This document shows positions 17,268 through 24,777 of a DNA stretch of 36,669 nucleotides, one piece after another (positions within the stretch are counted from its first letter, which is position 1; each line of letters begins with the position of its first letter). The stretch covers positions 1 to 36,669 of the forward strand of contig JAUWJK010000005.1 in the NCBI GenBank assembly GCA_030607735.1. Direction: 5' to 3'. Under the pieces are notes generated by a model. It was not told the DNA's origin, made no database searches, and was given only the letters and a program-made list of their open reading frames with translations. This DNA comes from Candidatus Bathyarchaeota archaeon. GTDB lineage: Archaea > Thermoproteota > Bathyarchaeia > Bathyarchaeales > Bathycorpusculaceae. A program made the translations under genes and the position numbers.

Positions 17268-17882
17268 TTAAAGAGTTTTTTGCAAAGTATCTAAACTAAA
17301 AGCAGTATTTGCGCATCCATTTTTAATCAGTGGAATGGCTTGTCCAGCTACATCCATGCTCCCTAAAACATCGCCAGACATTTTCATCTCTTCACCACAT
17401 GCAATTCCAATTGCTCCTTCATACCTTGAATTTTTTACTATTTTTGGTACACATGAGCCCCCTGGAACGACGTAAACATCGTAGCCTTTATTCTCAGCTA
17501 ATCGATTTGCTTTGCTAACCAAACAATCTTTAGAGCAATGTTTACAATTATAAGAGGGAATATTTGGATCAAAAGTTGCTTGGCACCTATTATCCATAAA
17601 TTTTCTAGTGCAGTGGGGAAGAAACAGTGCTCTCTTTTTTGTTTTTAAAAATTTTTTTCTCTGCATTAGATTTATGCCTTGTAAGTCAATGAGGTCTTGA
17701 AGAAGAATAATAGCGTCTGAAAGATTTAATCCAGTTGCTTCTTGTATTTTGAATTTTGTTATCACTTCTTTTAGGGTATTAAGAAATGTTTTATGCATGC
17801 CTTTTTGATATGAAATTATTGTTATTTCATTAAAAAAGAACCTTGGTAATTTTGAAAGATCAAAAGTGAACTTATAAGGCAT
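17268..17882 (-). CDS. DUF116 family protein
   Basis: 204 residues resembling the DUF116 family: LFLPHCTRKF, the cysteine cluster C-x2-C-x3-C (CKHCSKDC), VVPGGSCVPKIV, IGIACGEEM, and GQAIPLIKNGCANT near the C-terminus. Several conserved cysteines suggest a metal or Fe-S site, but the biochemical function of the family is unknown. ATG at 17882 without a strong Shine-Dalgarno; likely its own transcript. It lies between eL40 and tfb, with no evident functional link to either. Confidence 0.75.
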   Translation of the reverse strand: MPYKFTFDLSKLPRFFFNEITIISYQKGMHKTFLNTLKEVITKFKIQEATGLNLSDAIILLQDLIDLQGINLMQRKKFLKTKKRALFLPHCTRKFMDNRCQATFDPNIPSYNCKHCSKDCLVSKANRLAENKGYDVYVVPGGSCVPKIVKNSRYEGAIGIACGEEMKMSGDVLGSMDVAGQAIPLIKNGCANTAFSLDTLQKTL

Positions 17883-17924
17883 ATCTTTAGATAGCAGAAT
17901 ACGTCCTTAAAAAGTTTGATTCTC

Positions 17925-18899
17925 TTAAATACTAATTTCAAACGTAAGGCGTTGTACAAGTTCCTTATATCGGTTCCTAATGGTGACCTCTGTTACCTGA
18001 GCAATTTCTGCAATTTCTCTTTGGGTTTTTCTTTCTCCCGTTAAAACTGATGCGACATAACTTGCGGCCGCTGCAATTCCAGTTGGTCCTCGACCTGAAG
18101 TAAGTTTAAGTTGTTTAGCTGAGGCTAAAATTTTGTGAGCGATTTCTTCAACTTTGCCTTGCATTGTTAGTTGATTTGAAAATTTTGTTATGTATTGGCT
18201 TGCTCTTAGAGGGGGAATCTTGTAGTTGAGTTCTCTGATTAGAAAGCGATAACTACGACCAACCTCTTTCTTGTTTACAGTAGAGGCACGAGCTATCTCA
18301 TCTAAAGTGCGAGGTAACCCACATTGTCTACAGGCTAAATAAATTGCTGCTGATGTAACTCCTTGAATTGATCGACCACGAATCAGGCGCTCTTTTACTG
18401 CTTTCCGATAAATAACCGATGCAGTTTCAAGAATGCTTTTAGGTAAACTCAAATTATTAGAAATTTTTGTGATCTCAGATAATGCGAAAGCTAAATTTCG
18501 TTCTGTTGCATCTGAAACACGAATACGTCTTTGCCATTTTCTGAGTCGATATACCTGTGCTTTTTGTCCAGGTGAAAGACTTTTTCCATATACATCACGA
18601 TCGTGCCAATCAATAGTTGTTGATAAGCCTTTATCGTGAATCGTGTATGTTAATGGTGCTCCAACTCTGGTTCTTTTTGATCTTTGCTCATCATCAAAAG
18701 CACGCCATTCTGGTCCTCTATCAGCTATTTTCGCTGCAACTACTATTCCGCATTCCATGCATACAACTTCCGCACATTCATAGTCGCGCATAAGTCTGGC
18801 GCTTCCACATTCAGGACATGATTGAACCTTAAAAGATTCACCACTATGTACTTCAGGGGGATTTTTTATTTTTTCTTGTAGGTTACTATCTCCACTCAA
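17925..18899 (-). CDS. tfb: Transcription initiation factor IIB (TFB)
   Basis: Basal factor that binds TBP-TATA and BRE and recruits RNA polymerase. The zinc ribbon uses C28, C31, C47 and C50 (CPECGSARL ... VCMECG). The B-reader/linker segment [18 protein letters not shown] follows, then two cyclin folds (about residues 120-215 and 220-315), the second with [16 protein letters not shown]. 324 residues is slightly long for the family. The TTG start overlaps the gar1 TGA stop by 2 bases; GGAGG lies 7-8 bases upstream. So gar1 and tfb form a coupled pair. Confidence 0.96.
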   Translation of the reverse strand: MSGDSNLQEKIKNPPEVHSGESFKVQSCPECGSARLMRDYECAEVVCMECGIVVAAKIADRGPEWRAFDDEQRSKRTRVGAPLTYTIHDKGLSTTIDWHDRDVYGKSLSPGQKAQVYRLRKWQRRIRVSDATERNLAFALSEITKISNNLSLPKSILETASVIYRKAVKERLIRGRSIQGVTSAAIYLACRQCGLPRTLDEIARASTVNKKEVGRSYRFLIRELNYKIPPLRASQYITKFSNQLTMQGKVEEIAHKILASAKQLKLTSGRGPTGIAAAASYVASVLTGERKTQREIAEIAQVTEVTIRNRYKELVQRLTFEISI

Positions 18900-19147
18900 T
18901 ATCTCTTCCTCCGTTTATTTCTTGAGAAATGTAAGTATACCTTTTCACCGACTAATTTTTTTGGTTCTTTAATTACCGGCTTAACAACTATATACGGCGA
19001 AGACAATGGTCCAATAATATCAAAAGTTCTACCTACAACTTTTAATCTTTCATCAACCACATCTATGCCAATTTTTGGAATTTTGTTTGATTTAATGATA
19101 ATATTCTTAGAAGGAGTCACATTAAGCACTATGCCCAATTTCTCCAA
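18896..19147 (-). CDS. gar1: H/ACA RNP protein Gar1
   Basis: Small beta-barrel subunit of the archaeal pseudouridylation RNP. The core [24 protein letters not shown] ... [21 protein letters not shown] matches Gar1/Naf1 domains, ending in a basic RNKRRKRY tail. The frame opens at ATG 19180, which has no Shine-Dalgarno. TTG at 19147 is preferred: AGGGGAG lies 8 bases before it, the protein then starts LEKLGIV as is usual, and a TTTAAATA box 40-50 bases upstream fits. In either case it couples to tfb. Confidence 0.85.
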   Translation of the reverse strand: MEKLGIVLNVTPSKNIIIKSNKIPKIGIDVVDERLKVVGRTFDIIGPLSSPYIVVKPVIKEPKKLVGEKVYLHFSRNKRRKRY

Positions 19148-19303
19148 AACACATTCTCCCCTCGAAAACAACAACGTCATCGGGAGATTTTATTTAAACA
19201 TTTCTGCCATTGGTGATACATGAGGCTAACCTGTTGAGTTCTTAGTCGAAACCTTCATAAATGAGAAGTGGCGATAAGACTCTGCCTTTAAAGGGTGAGG
19301 CTT

Positions 19304-19684
19304 ATGTCAAAACCATTCTATGTAAAATATGAAGTACCTAAAGAAATCGTAGATGCAGCCTATGAAGCCCTAGAAATAGCTTCAAAGACTGGACTCGTTA
19401 GAAAAGGAACAAATGAAGCAACGAAAGTTGTTGAACGTGCTCAAGCAAAACTTGTAGTTATAGCTGAAGACGTCGATCCACCTGAAGTCATTGCACATCT
19501 ACCGCTTTTATGTGAGGAAAGAAAAATTCCCTACATGTTTGTACCTAACAAAATCAAACTAGGCAATGCAGTAGGTATTGATGTTCCTACAGCTTCAGTT
19601 GTAATCCTAAAAGAAGGGGATGCCACGGGATTAATCAAAGAGATTATCGCGCGGATTGAGCAAGTTAAAAGAGGAGCTCAGTAA
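19304..19684 (+). CDS. rpl7ae: Ribosomal protein L7Ae (K-turn-binding)
   Basis: Multifunctional K-turn-binding protein of the ribosome, C/D and H/ACA RNPs and RNase [22 protein letters not shown] opens the protein. [27 protein letters not shown] and HLPLLCEE are the RNA-binding signature. 126 residues. GTG 19295 is also open, but ATG 19304 is chosen because GGGTGAGG lies 4-5 bases before it. First gene of the L7Ae-eS28-eL24 cluster, a classic archaeal order. Just upstream, CTC/GAG and a CCTTTAAAGG palindrome could pair over the ribosome site. Confidence 0.96.
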   Translation: MSKPFYVKYEVPKEIVDAAYEALEIASKTGLVRKGTNEATKVVERAQAKLVVIAEDVDPPEVIAHLPLLCEERKIPYMFVPNKIKLGNAVGIDVPTASVVILKEGDATGLIKEIIARIEQVKRGAQ

Positions 19685-19914
19685 TGAGCCGAGACGTTGG
19701 AAAAGCAAGAGACGAACTTATTCCTGCCGAAGTGATCCAAATAATTGGTCGCACAGGCACAACTGGTGAAATAACTCAAGTTAGAGTTAGAGTATTAGGC
19801 GGAAAAGATAAAGGGCGTATCATATCCAGAAATGTTAAAGGACCTGTACGCGTTCAAGACATTTTATTGCTAAGAGAAACCGAAAGAGAAGCAAAGAAAC
19901 TTACAAGACGATAA
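19684..19914 (+). CDS. rps28e: Ribosomal protein eS28
   Basis: Small-subunit OB-fold protein, 76 residues. [21 protein letters not shown] and [20 protein letters not shown] are diagnostic of eS28. The ATG overlaps the L7Ae TAA stop (TAATG), so translation is coupled; GAGG in the end of L7Ae serves as the ribosome site. Confidence 0.95.
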   Translation: MSRDVGKARDELIPAEVIQIIGRTGTTGEITQVRVRVLGGKDKGRIISRNVKGPVRVQDILLLRETEREAKKLTRR

Positions 19915-19941
19915 AAAAAACTAATCTTTGAGGAAAAATCA

Positions 19942-20139
19942 ATGCCAAAACCTAAAAAATGCTCGTTTTGCGGTCATGATTTCCCTGCAGGCACAGGAAT
20001 GATATACGTTAAAAACGATGGAACACTTTTATCGTTATGTTCAAGCAAATGTCGAAAAAGTTCTTTATATTTTAAACGAGACTCTAGAAAATTCAAGTGG
20101 ACTAAATATTTTGGTAAAGAAGAAAAAGGAAAAGGTTAA
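19942..20139 (+). CDS. rpl24e: Ribosomal protein eL24
   Basis: 65-residue zinc-binding large-subunit protein. Zinc cysteines C7, C10, C33 and C37 (KKCSFCG ... SLCSSKCRK) and the FKRDSRKFKWTKYF end are family features. ATG at 19942 with GAGG 8 bases upstream, 27 bases after eS28. The ndk and infB genes that often follow in archaea are not here; an AT-rich spacer and the tRNA-Met gene come next. Confidence 0.94.
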   Translation: MPKPKKCSFCGHDFPAGTGMIYVKNDGTLLSLCSSKCRKSSLYFKRDSRKFKWTKYFGKEEKGKG

Positions 20140-20317
20140 AATATTACCATAAAGATGCTTTCACGATTTTCAACCCACTTTTTTTGTTTATATTTCGTAT
20201 GTTTCTTAATTTTTTTGTAATTATTTATGAGTAGTTTATATGAAAATAAAATATTTTTTTTGAATATTTCTTAATAAAAACTATTCTTCTTTGTATAATT
20301 TACCTTTAAGATTTTAG

Positions 20318-20414
20318 TAGCGGGGAGTAGATTTGAACTACTGATCTCTGGGTCTCTCAGAGCTATAAAGCTCATATGAGCCCAGCGGGTTAATCCTGGC
20401 TGCCCCACCCCGCT
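20318..20414 (-). tRNA. Initiator tRNA-Met (CAT) with a 21-base intron
   Basis: Folds as 76 mature bases plus an intron. The A1-T72 pair, the acceptor AGCGGGG/CCCCGCT and the GGG/CCC in the anticodon stem (CTGGG/CCCAG) mark an initiator, not an elongator. Anticodon CAT is at 20376-20378. The T arm is AGTAG-TTCAAAT-CTACT with A73; CCA is not encoded. The intron (20354-20374) lies between positions 37 and 38. It forms a canonical bulge-helix-bulge: central helix CTCA/TGAG with bulges TAT and AGA, plus an intron stem GAGCT/AGCTC with loop TTAT. Removing it restores the loop CTCATAA. Confidence 0.95.
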
Positions 20415-20486
20415 ATATTTATTATACTACTATTCTAAGAATCCTTTTAGTACTACTAATTGCTGCATATTAATAGTTTCTTTTTT

Positions 20487-20518
20487 GTTTTTGCAAAAAC
20501 ATTTTAATCTAGATTAAA
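20487..20518 (+). promoter_or_regulatory. Two adjacent perfect palindromes upstream of the PAC2 gene
   Basis: GTTTTTGCAAAAAC (14 bp, 20487-20500) and TTTAATCTAGATTAAA (16 bp, 20503-20518), both perfect and separated by 2 bases. They end 12 bases before the PAC2-family start. A TATA-like ATATTAAT at about 20467-20474 would place transcription start near the first palindrome, so they could be operators. Confidence 0.4.
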
Positions 20519-20530
20519 TATTTGTAAGCA

Positions 20531-21187
20531 ATGGTGCGAAAACAGTTGGAGAAACCTTTTTTCCGTGAAATTATTACTCCAAATCTTGAAAATCCAGTAT
20601 TTATTCAGGGGCTTCCAGGTTTTGGAAATGTAGGGCGAATAGCCGCTCATCTGTTAGTTAATATTTCTGAAGCAAAACTTTTTGCAGAATTTTATTCTCC
20701 CTCTTTTCCAGATTATGTGACTGTCAGTTCAGAGGGAATCTGTAATCTTCCCAAATATGAATTCTATTCTGCAACAATGGAGAATACCAATATAATTATT
20801 ATGACGGGAGAAACTCAGCCTTCTTTTGATGATGTTTTGGCACATTATCAAGTTTGCTCTGAGATAATTGAATTCATAAAAAAATTGGGATGCACTTTTA
20901 TGGTTACTATGGGGGGCGTACCTATTGCTGATAATAGAGATAATGTGTATGTTGTTGCAACTTCTTCAAGATTGATAAGTGAATTTAAAGAACAAGGCGC
21001 AATCATTTATGAGAAGGGAAAAATAGTGGGTGGAACAGGTCTTACACTAGCACTAGCGAAGCAACTTGATATTGAAGGAATATGTCTACTAGGTAGTACT
21101 ACCGGTTTTAAAGCAGATCATGGTGCCGGTTATCAAGTTTTTAAATTACTAATGAACTTTTTAGGAAAAGAGATAAAAGAAGGTTAA
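20531..21187 (+). CDS. PAC2 family protein (proteasome-assembly-chaperone-like)
   Basis: 218 residues of the PAC2/DUF75-type archaeal family: PVFIQGLPGFGNVGRIAAHLL near residue 22, IIMTGETQPSFD, VTMGGVPI and GTGLTLALA are typical. Archaeal members relate to proteasome assembly chaperones, though most lack direct functional proof. It is somewhat shorter than the common ~240-residue form. ATG at 20531 without a clear Shine-Dalgarno. It is divergent from the initiator tRNA and followed after 44 bases by a membrane-protein gene. Confidence 0.85.
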   Translation: MVRKQLEKPFFREIITPNLENPVFIQGLPGFGNVGRIAAHLLVNISEAKLFAEFYSPSFPDYVTVSSEGICNLPKYEFYSATMENTNIIIMTGETQPSFDDVLAHYQVCSEIIEFIKKLGCTFMVTMGGVPIADNRDNVYVVATSSRLISEFKEQGAIIYEKGKIVGGTGLTLALAKQLDIEGICLLGSTTGFKADHGAGYQVFKLLMNFLGKEIKEG

Positions 21188-21231
21188 TAGAGAAAAAGGA
21201 TACCAAGTGTACTAAACGGGATTTGTGGTTA

Positions 21232-21471
21232 ATGAATAGAACTGTCGAAAATAGTTCAATTGGATTGTTTGATATGGATTCAAAATTTATGAAAATTTTG
21301 TTAGTTTTAACTTCTGTTTTTCTTATATTTGTGGGACCTACTTATGTTTCTTATGTCTTGGCCAAAGTCCTTAACCTAAATTATTTCGCCGTCATTATTA
21401 TCGGTTTTATTCTTTTCTTATCAGGATTGTTTTTAATGTATTTCCTTATTAAGAAAAAGATTATCGTTTAA
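21232..21471 (+). CDS. Small two-helix membrane protein
   Basis: 79 residues with two strongly hydrophobic segments: about residues 21-44 (ILLVLTSVFLIFVGPTYVSY) and 49-72 (NYFAVIIIGFILFLSGLFLM), and a basic KKKII tail. A conserved-looking G-P-T lies inside the first helix. TTG 21223 is also open; ATG 21232 is chosen as the closest standard start, and ATG 21274 is possible. No family recognised. Likely read from the PAC2 transcript, as the gap is 44 bases with no terminator. Confidence 0.6.
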   Translation: MNRTVENSSIGLFDMDSKFMKILLVLTSVFLIFVGPTYVSYVLAKVLNLNYFAVIIIGFILFLSGLFLMYFLIKKKIIV

Positions 21472-21482
21472 TCAATAATTTG

Positions 21483-21517
21483 CCTCAGATACCCTAGGGT
21501 GCATCATAACTTCAGCT
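21483..21517 (+). repeat. Second copy of the composite element found at sucC
   Basis: CCTCAGA (21483-21489), TAGGGT (21495-21500) and AACTTCAGCT (21508-21517) appear in the same order and nearly the same spacing as at 14893-14922. This copy includes the perfect palindrome ACCCTAGGGT (21491-21500) and lacks the TATA box of the sucC copy. It lies 110 bases before the RHH-like gene. Confidence 0.45.
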
Positions 21518-21628
21518 TTTAAGATTCTTCATCGGCTTTTCTAGAACCTTTTTGGGAGGTTATAAGTCTTTTTTACTTTTTTCCAAAATTAGAAAAGCAT
21601 ATAATGTATTTCTATAGGTGTATCTAAT

Positions 21629-22234
21629 ATGCGAGAAAGCGAAAGGAAACGATTTGAACATCTGCTAAATAAAAATGTTCCAAAAACAAAGCGAACAACG
21701 ATTATATTAGAAAAAGAGGAAAGAGACTTTGTTGATTCATTAATAGACGAAGGAAAAGAACTTGGGATTAAACCACTCATTTCAAAAATGTTAGATGTTT
21801 ACAAAAGCTTGATGATTCAAGATTGGAGATTTCCTGGTGAGTATTATTGTGGTATAAGCAGAATCGCATTTGTTAATGTAGAGTTAATTAACATCTTATT
21901 TAATCAAATTCCGAAAGAAAAATGGGGTATGTTAGGCCAAGAAATGGGAAATGTATTAAAAATATCCATGGAAACAACCTTAAATATTCAAGCATCTAAA
22001 ATTGAAAATTGGGAACTAATCTTTAAGAGATTAAATATTCAAGGATTTGGGTCTTTCTTTTTAAAAGATACATATATTCTATTAAAAACACCTTTTGTAA
22101 GCTATCCCGAAATATGGAAAGGTATCCTGGAAGGATTATTAGATGTCAAATTGGATGTAAAAACTACTTTACCCCCACTTGTTTTCCAAATTAAAAGAAG
22201 AAACTTGGACTCTGCTGATTTGGATGGGTCCTAA
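21629..22234 (+). CDS. Hypothetical protein with N-terminal ribbon-helix-helix-like segment
   Basis: 201 residues, family not recognised. Residues ~22-62 (KRTTIILEKEERDFVDSLI ... PLISKMLDVYKSL) have a beta strand followed by two helices, resembling a ribbon-helix-helix DNA-binding domain. The remaining ~140 residues (WRFPGEYYCGISRIAFVNVELIN ... QGFGSFFLKDTYILLKTP) form a mixed alpha/beta domain that could bind a ligand; this is inference. ATG at 21629 with GGTG 10 bases upstream; GGTTATAAG near 21559-21567 is a plausible promoter. Single gene, before the his operon with a 250-base gap. Confidence 0.65.
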   Translation: MRESERKRFEHLLNKNVPKTKRTTIILEKEERDFVDSLIDEGKELGIKPLISKMLDVYKSLMIQDWRFPGEYYCGISRIAFVNVELINILFNQIPKEKWGMLGQEMGNVLKISMETTLNIQASKIENWELIFKRLNIQGFGSFFLKDTYILLKTPFVSYPEIWKGILEGLLDVKLDVKTTLPPLVFQIKRRNLDSADLDGS

Positions 22235-22314
22235 AAACTCTATATACTTAATCTTGGGCAGATAGGTTTAATAGAAAGAGCAACTAAGGTGCCTTAAAGT
22301 GATGGAAAATGAGG

Positions 22315-22336
22315 AATCGTGTTCATAAAAACGATT
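22315..22336 (+). other. Small hairpin between the RHH gene and the his operon
   Basis: AATCGT (22315-22320) and ACGATT (22331-22336) with a 10-base loop. It may mark the end of the RHH-gene transcript or be chance. An 8-codon frame starts at 22302 and reads into it, with no histidine codons, so it is not an attenuator leader for his. Confidence 0.25.
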
Positions 22337-22400
22337 TTATCTATTAAAGACAACTCAAAAAGCCATTTTATGTCTTTGATAACAGATCAAACAAAAAAAA

Positions 22401-22445
22401 TTTTTATATTAAGAAATTCCTTTTTACAGTATTTCAAAACTGTAA
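22401..22445 (+). promoter_or_regulatory. his operon promoter with overlapping dyad
   Basis: TTTTTATATT (22401-22410) is the TATA-like box. Centred about 30 bases downstream, near the expected transcription start, is a perfect 7-bp dyad TTACAGT-N8-ACTGTAA (22424-22445), a good candidate operator for a repressor of the his operon. hisG follows with GGTGATT 4 bases before its ATG. Confidence 0.45.
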
Positions 22446-22483
22446 CTATCCAAATACATATTGTACTGCTTAGGTGATTATTA

Positions 22484-23476
22484 ATGAATAAAATAAAATT
22501 TGCAATACCAGCTGGATCATTGGGAAAAGCAACGTTTAACATCCTTCAACGTGCAGGTTACAACATATCTGGTCAAGAACGTACATATAGACCTACGATT
22601 AATGACTCCAGAATTGAACTAAAAATTCTCAGACCACAAGAAATACCCATTTTTGTAAGTGAAGGACTTCAAGATGTAGGTATCACTGGAAGGGATTGGG
22701 TTAAAGAAACAGGTGCAGATGTTGAGATTCTACAGAATTTAGAGTATGGAAAAATAAAACTGATCGTTGCTATTCCTAAACAATCACGAAAGTCTTCTGT
22801 TTCAGATCTTATGGAGGATCTGTGGAGCCGAGGCAAAAATTTCCGTGTATCCACTGAATATTTGAACATAGCATCTGAATATATCCAAAATACTGCTTCC
22901 TATAAAAAGCGTTTTGGCAAAGCAGAGCCATTTATGGTTACTCCTTGGTGGAAAAAAGGAGAGAATTCAAGAGCAAAAATTTTTCTTTCTTTTGGAGCAA
23001 CGGAAGCAAAACCACCAGAAAACTCTGATTGTATTATTGATGTAACAGAAACTGGTTCAACAATTGATGCCAACAACTTGAAAATAATTGATACTGTCTT
23101 AGAATCATCAGCTGTACTAATAGCCAATAAGGATGCTCTTCAAAATAAGCATTCTAAAGAAAAAATCTATGATATCTTAACTCTATTAAAAGGAGTAGTC
23201 GATGGATCAAAAAGAATTCACATCTTTGTAAATGTGAAAAAAATCAATCTTCAAAAATTACTTGATGGAATACCGGCCTTGAAAAATCCAACAGTAGCAC
23301 CTCTGGCAGATAAATCCTGGGTATCAGTAAATACAATAGTTAAAAAAGATTGTTTTATACGACTTTTACCTAAGATCCGAAAACTTGCTCAGGGTATAGT
23401 TGTTTATGAACCACGACAAGTTTTAGCTTTAGATGTAATGAGGAGAGATGAAAAAGGGTGTCCGACCGAGTCTTAA
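22484..23476 (+). CDS. hisG: ATP phosphoribosyltransferase, long form
   Basis: First histidine enzyme: joins PRPP and ATP. 330 residues, so the long type with a C-terminal regulatory (HisG_C) domain and no need for HisZ. FAIPAGSLGKAT opens the catalytic domain, GLQDVGITGRDW and DVTETGSTIDANNL (PRPP site) are present, and the last ~80 residues form the regulatory domain (RIHIFVNVKKINLQKLLDGIP). ATG with a strong GGTGATT site. First gene of the his operon; hisD begins 19 bases before its stop. Feedback by histidine is expected from the family. Confidence 0.93.
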   Translation: MNKIKFAIPAGSLGKATFNILQRAGYNISGQERTYRPTINDSRIELKILRPQEIPIFVSEGLQDVGITGRDWVKETGADVEILQNLEYGKIKLIVAIPKQSRKSSVSDLMEDLWSRGKNFRVSTEYLNIASEYIQNTASYKKRFGKAEPFMVTPWWKKGENSRAKIFLSFGATEAKPPENSDCIIDVTETGSTIDANNLKIIDTVLESSAVLIANKDALQNKHSKEKIYDILTLLKGVVDGSKRIHIFVNVKKINLQKLLDGIPALKNPTVAPLADKSWVSVNTIVKKDCFIRLLPKIRKLAQGIVVYEPRQVLALDVMRRDEKGCPTES

Positions 23477-24777
23477 ATAAGATATGGACTTCCCCAACAC
23501 TACCTGCCACTTGGTTTAAGCGACAAGTTCAAAATTATCAGCTAGATTTAGAATTGGAAAAAAAAATTAGAGAAATACTTGCAAATGTTACTGCAAATGG
23601 AGATCGTGCTCTAATAAAACTAACCAAAAAATTTGACAACACAAAATTATCTAAAGAAGACTTAAAAGTCTCAGATAATGAGATTCAAGAAGCTTATACT
23701 CACGTGGATAAAAAACAGATTATTGCATTGAAAACAATGAAAGACAAAATAAGTGCTTTTGAGACACAACTATTTAGCCACGGAAAATTTACCACATCCA
23801 TCGATAACATAAAAATAACTAACTTTCTTAATCCAATCGAAAGTGTAGGGTGTTATGTCCCTGGAGGACAGGCTTCTTATCCTAGTACTTTGATTATGAC
23901 TGTAGTTCCGGCAAAGATTGCTGGTGTTTCTAGAGTTGTCGTTTGTTCTCCACCCAGTCAAGGTAAATCTATTAGTCCTTTAGTTCTTGTTGCTGCTGAT
24001 ATTTGTGGTGTATCTGAAATCTATAAAGTTGGAGGAGCTCAAGCAATAGGTGCTTTGGCTTATGGTACAGAAACGATAAAACCTGTGAAAAAAATTGTTG
24101 GTCCTGGAAACAAATACGTCACTATGGCGAAAATTCTTGCTTCAAGAGATGTTGCTATTGATATGCCAGCTGGTCCCAGTGAAGTTTTAATAGTTGCAGA
24201 TGAAACAGCAAATCCAAAATTTGTAGCTCTAGATATGATTTCTCAGGCAGAACACGGATGTGATAGTTGTGTTGGTTTAATTACTACTTCAAAAAAACTT
24301 GGTATTGAAGTTCAGAATTGGTTATCAAAATTAATGGCGACTATAGATCGTAGTTATTTTGTACTCAAATCTTTAAGAAATTATGGCTTTATAATTACCT
24401 GTGATACAATTGATGAAGCTGTTAAGCTCACCAATATTTTTGCTCCAGAACACCTCGAAATAATTACGAAAGATTCTGAGCAACTTGCCGTAAAATTTAC
24501 AACATCTGGTTTAATACTTGTCGGTCCATTTAGTCCAGTTGCCCTAAGTGATTATGGTAGTGGAACAAATCATGTTCTACCTACAGGGGGTTATGGTCAT
24601 ATATTTTCAGGTTTATCTTCTTTAGATTTTGCGCGAAGAGTGAGTATTGTTGAAGGTTCAAGGAAAGGATTACTTCAGTTAACTAATCAATTGAAAGTTA
24701 TGACTGACGCAGAAGATCTTCCTAATCACTACATGGCAATCAAAGCGAGGCTTGAAAGTGGGAATAATATCAAATAA
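23458..24777 (+). CDS. hisD: Histidinol dehydrogenase
   Basis: NAD- and zinc-dependent enzyme making histidine from histidinol in two oxidations. Motifs: YVPGGQASYPSTLIM, VGPGNKYVTMAK, MISQAEHGCDS (zinc Gln and His), FAPEHLE and LPTGGYGHIFSGLSSLDF. 439 residues, normal. GTG start inside the hisG end, with an AAAAAGG/GAGGAGAG purine stretch upstream. It overlaps hisG by 19 bases and hisC by about 20, a sign of tight translational coupling. Confidence 0.95.
   Translation: MSDRVLNKIWTSPTLPATWFKRQVQNYQLDLELEKKIREILANVTANGDRALIKLTKKFDNTKLSKEDLKVSDNEIQEAYTHVDKKQIIALKTMKDKISAFETQLFSHGKFTTSIDNIKITNFLNPIESVGCYVPGGQASYPSTLIMTVVPAKIAGVSRVVVCSPPSQGKSISPLVLVAADICGVSEIYKVGGAQAIGALAYGTETIKPVKKIVGPGNKYVTMAKILASRDVAIDMPAGPSEVLIVADETANPKFVALDMISQAEHGCDSCVGLITTSKKLGIEVQNWLSKLMATIDRSYFVLKSLRNYGFIITCDTIDEAVKLTNIFAPEHLEIITKDSEQLAVKFTTSGLILVGPFSPVALSDYGSGTNHVLPTGGYGHIFSGLSSLDFARRVSIVEGSRKGLLQLTNQLKVMTDAEDLPNHYMAIKARLESGNNIK

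Noticed and set aside
22302-22328. 8-codon frame before the his operon as an attenuation leader
   Set aside because: It contains no histidine codons and lies upstream of the likely his transcription start.
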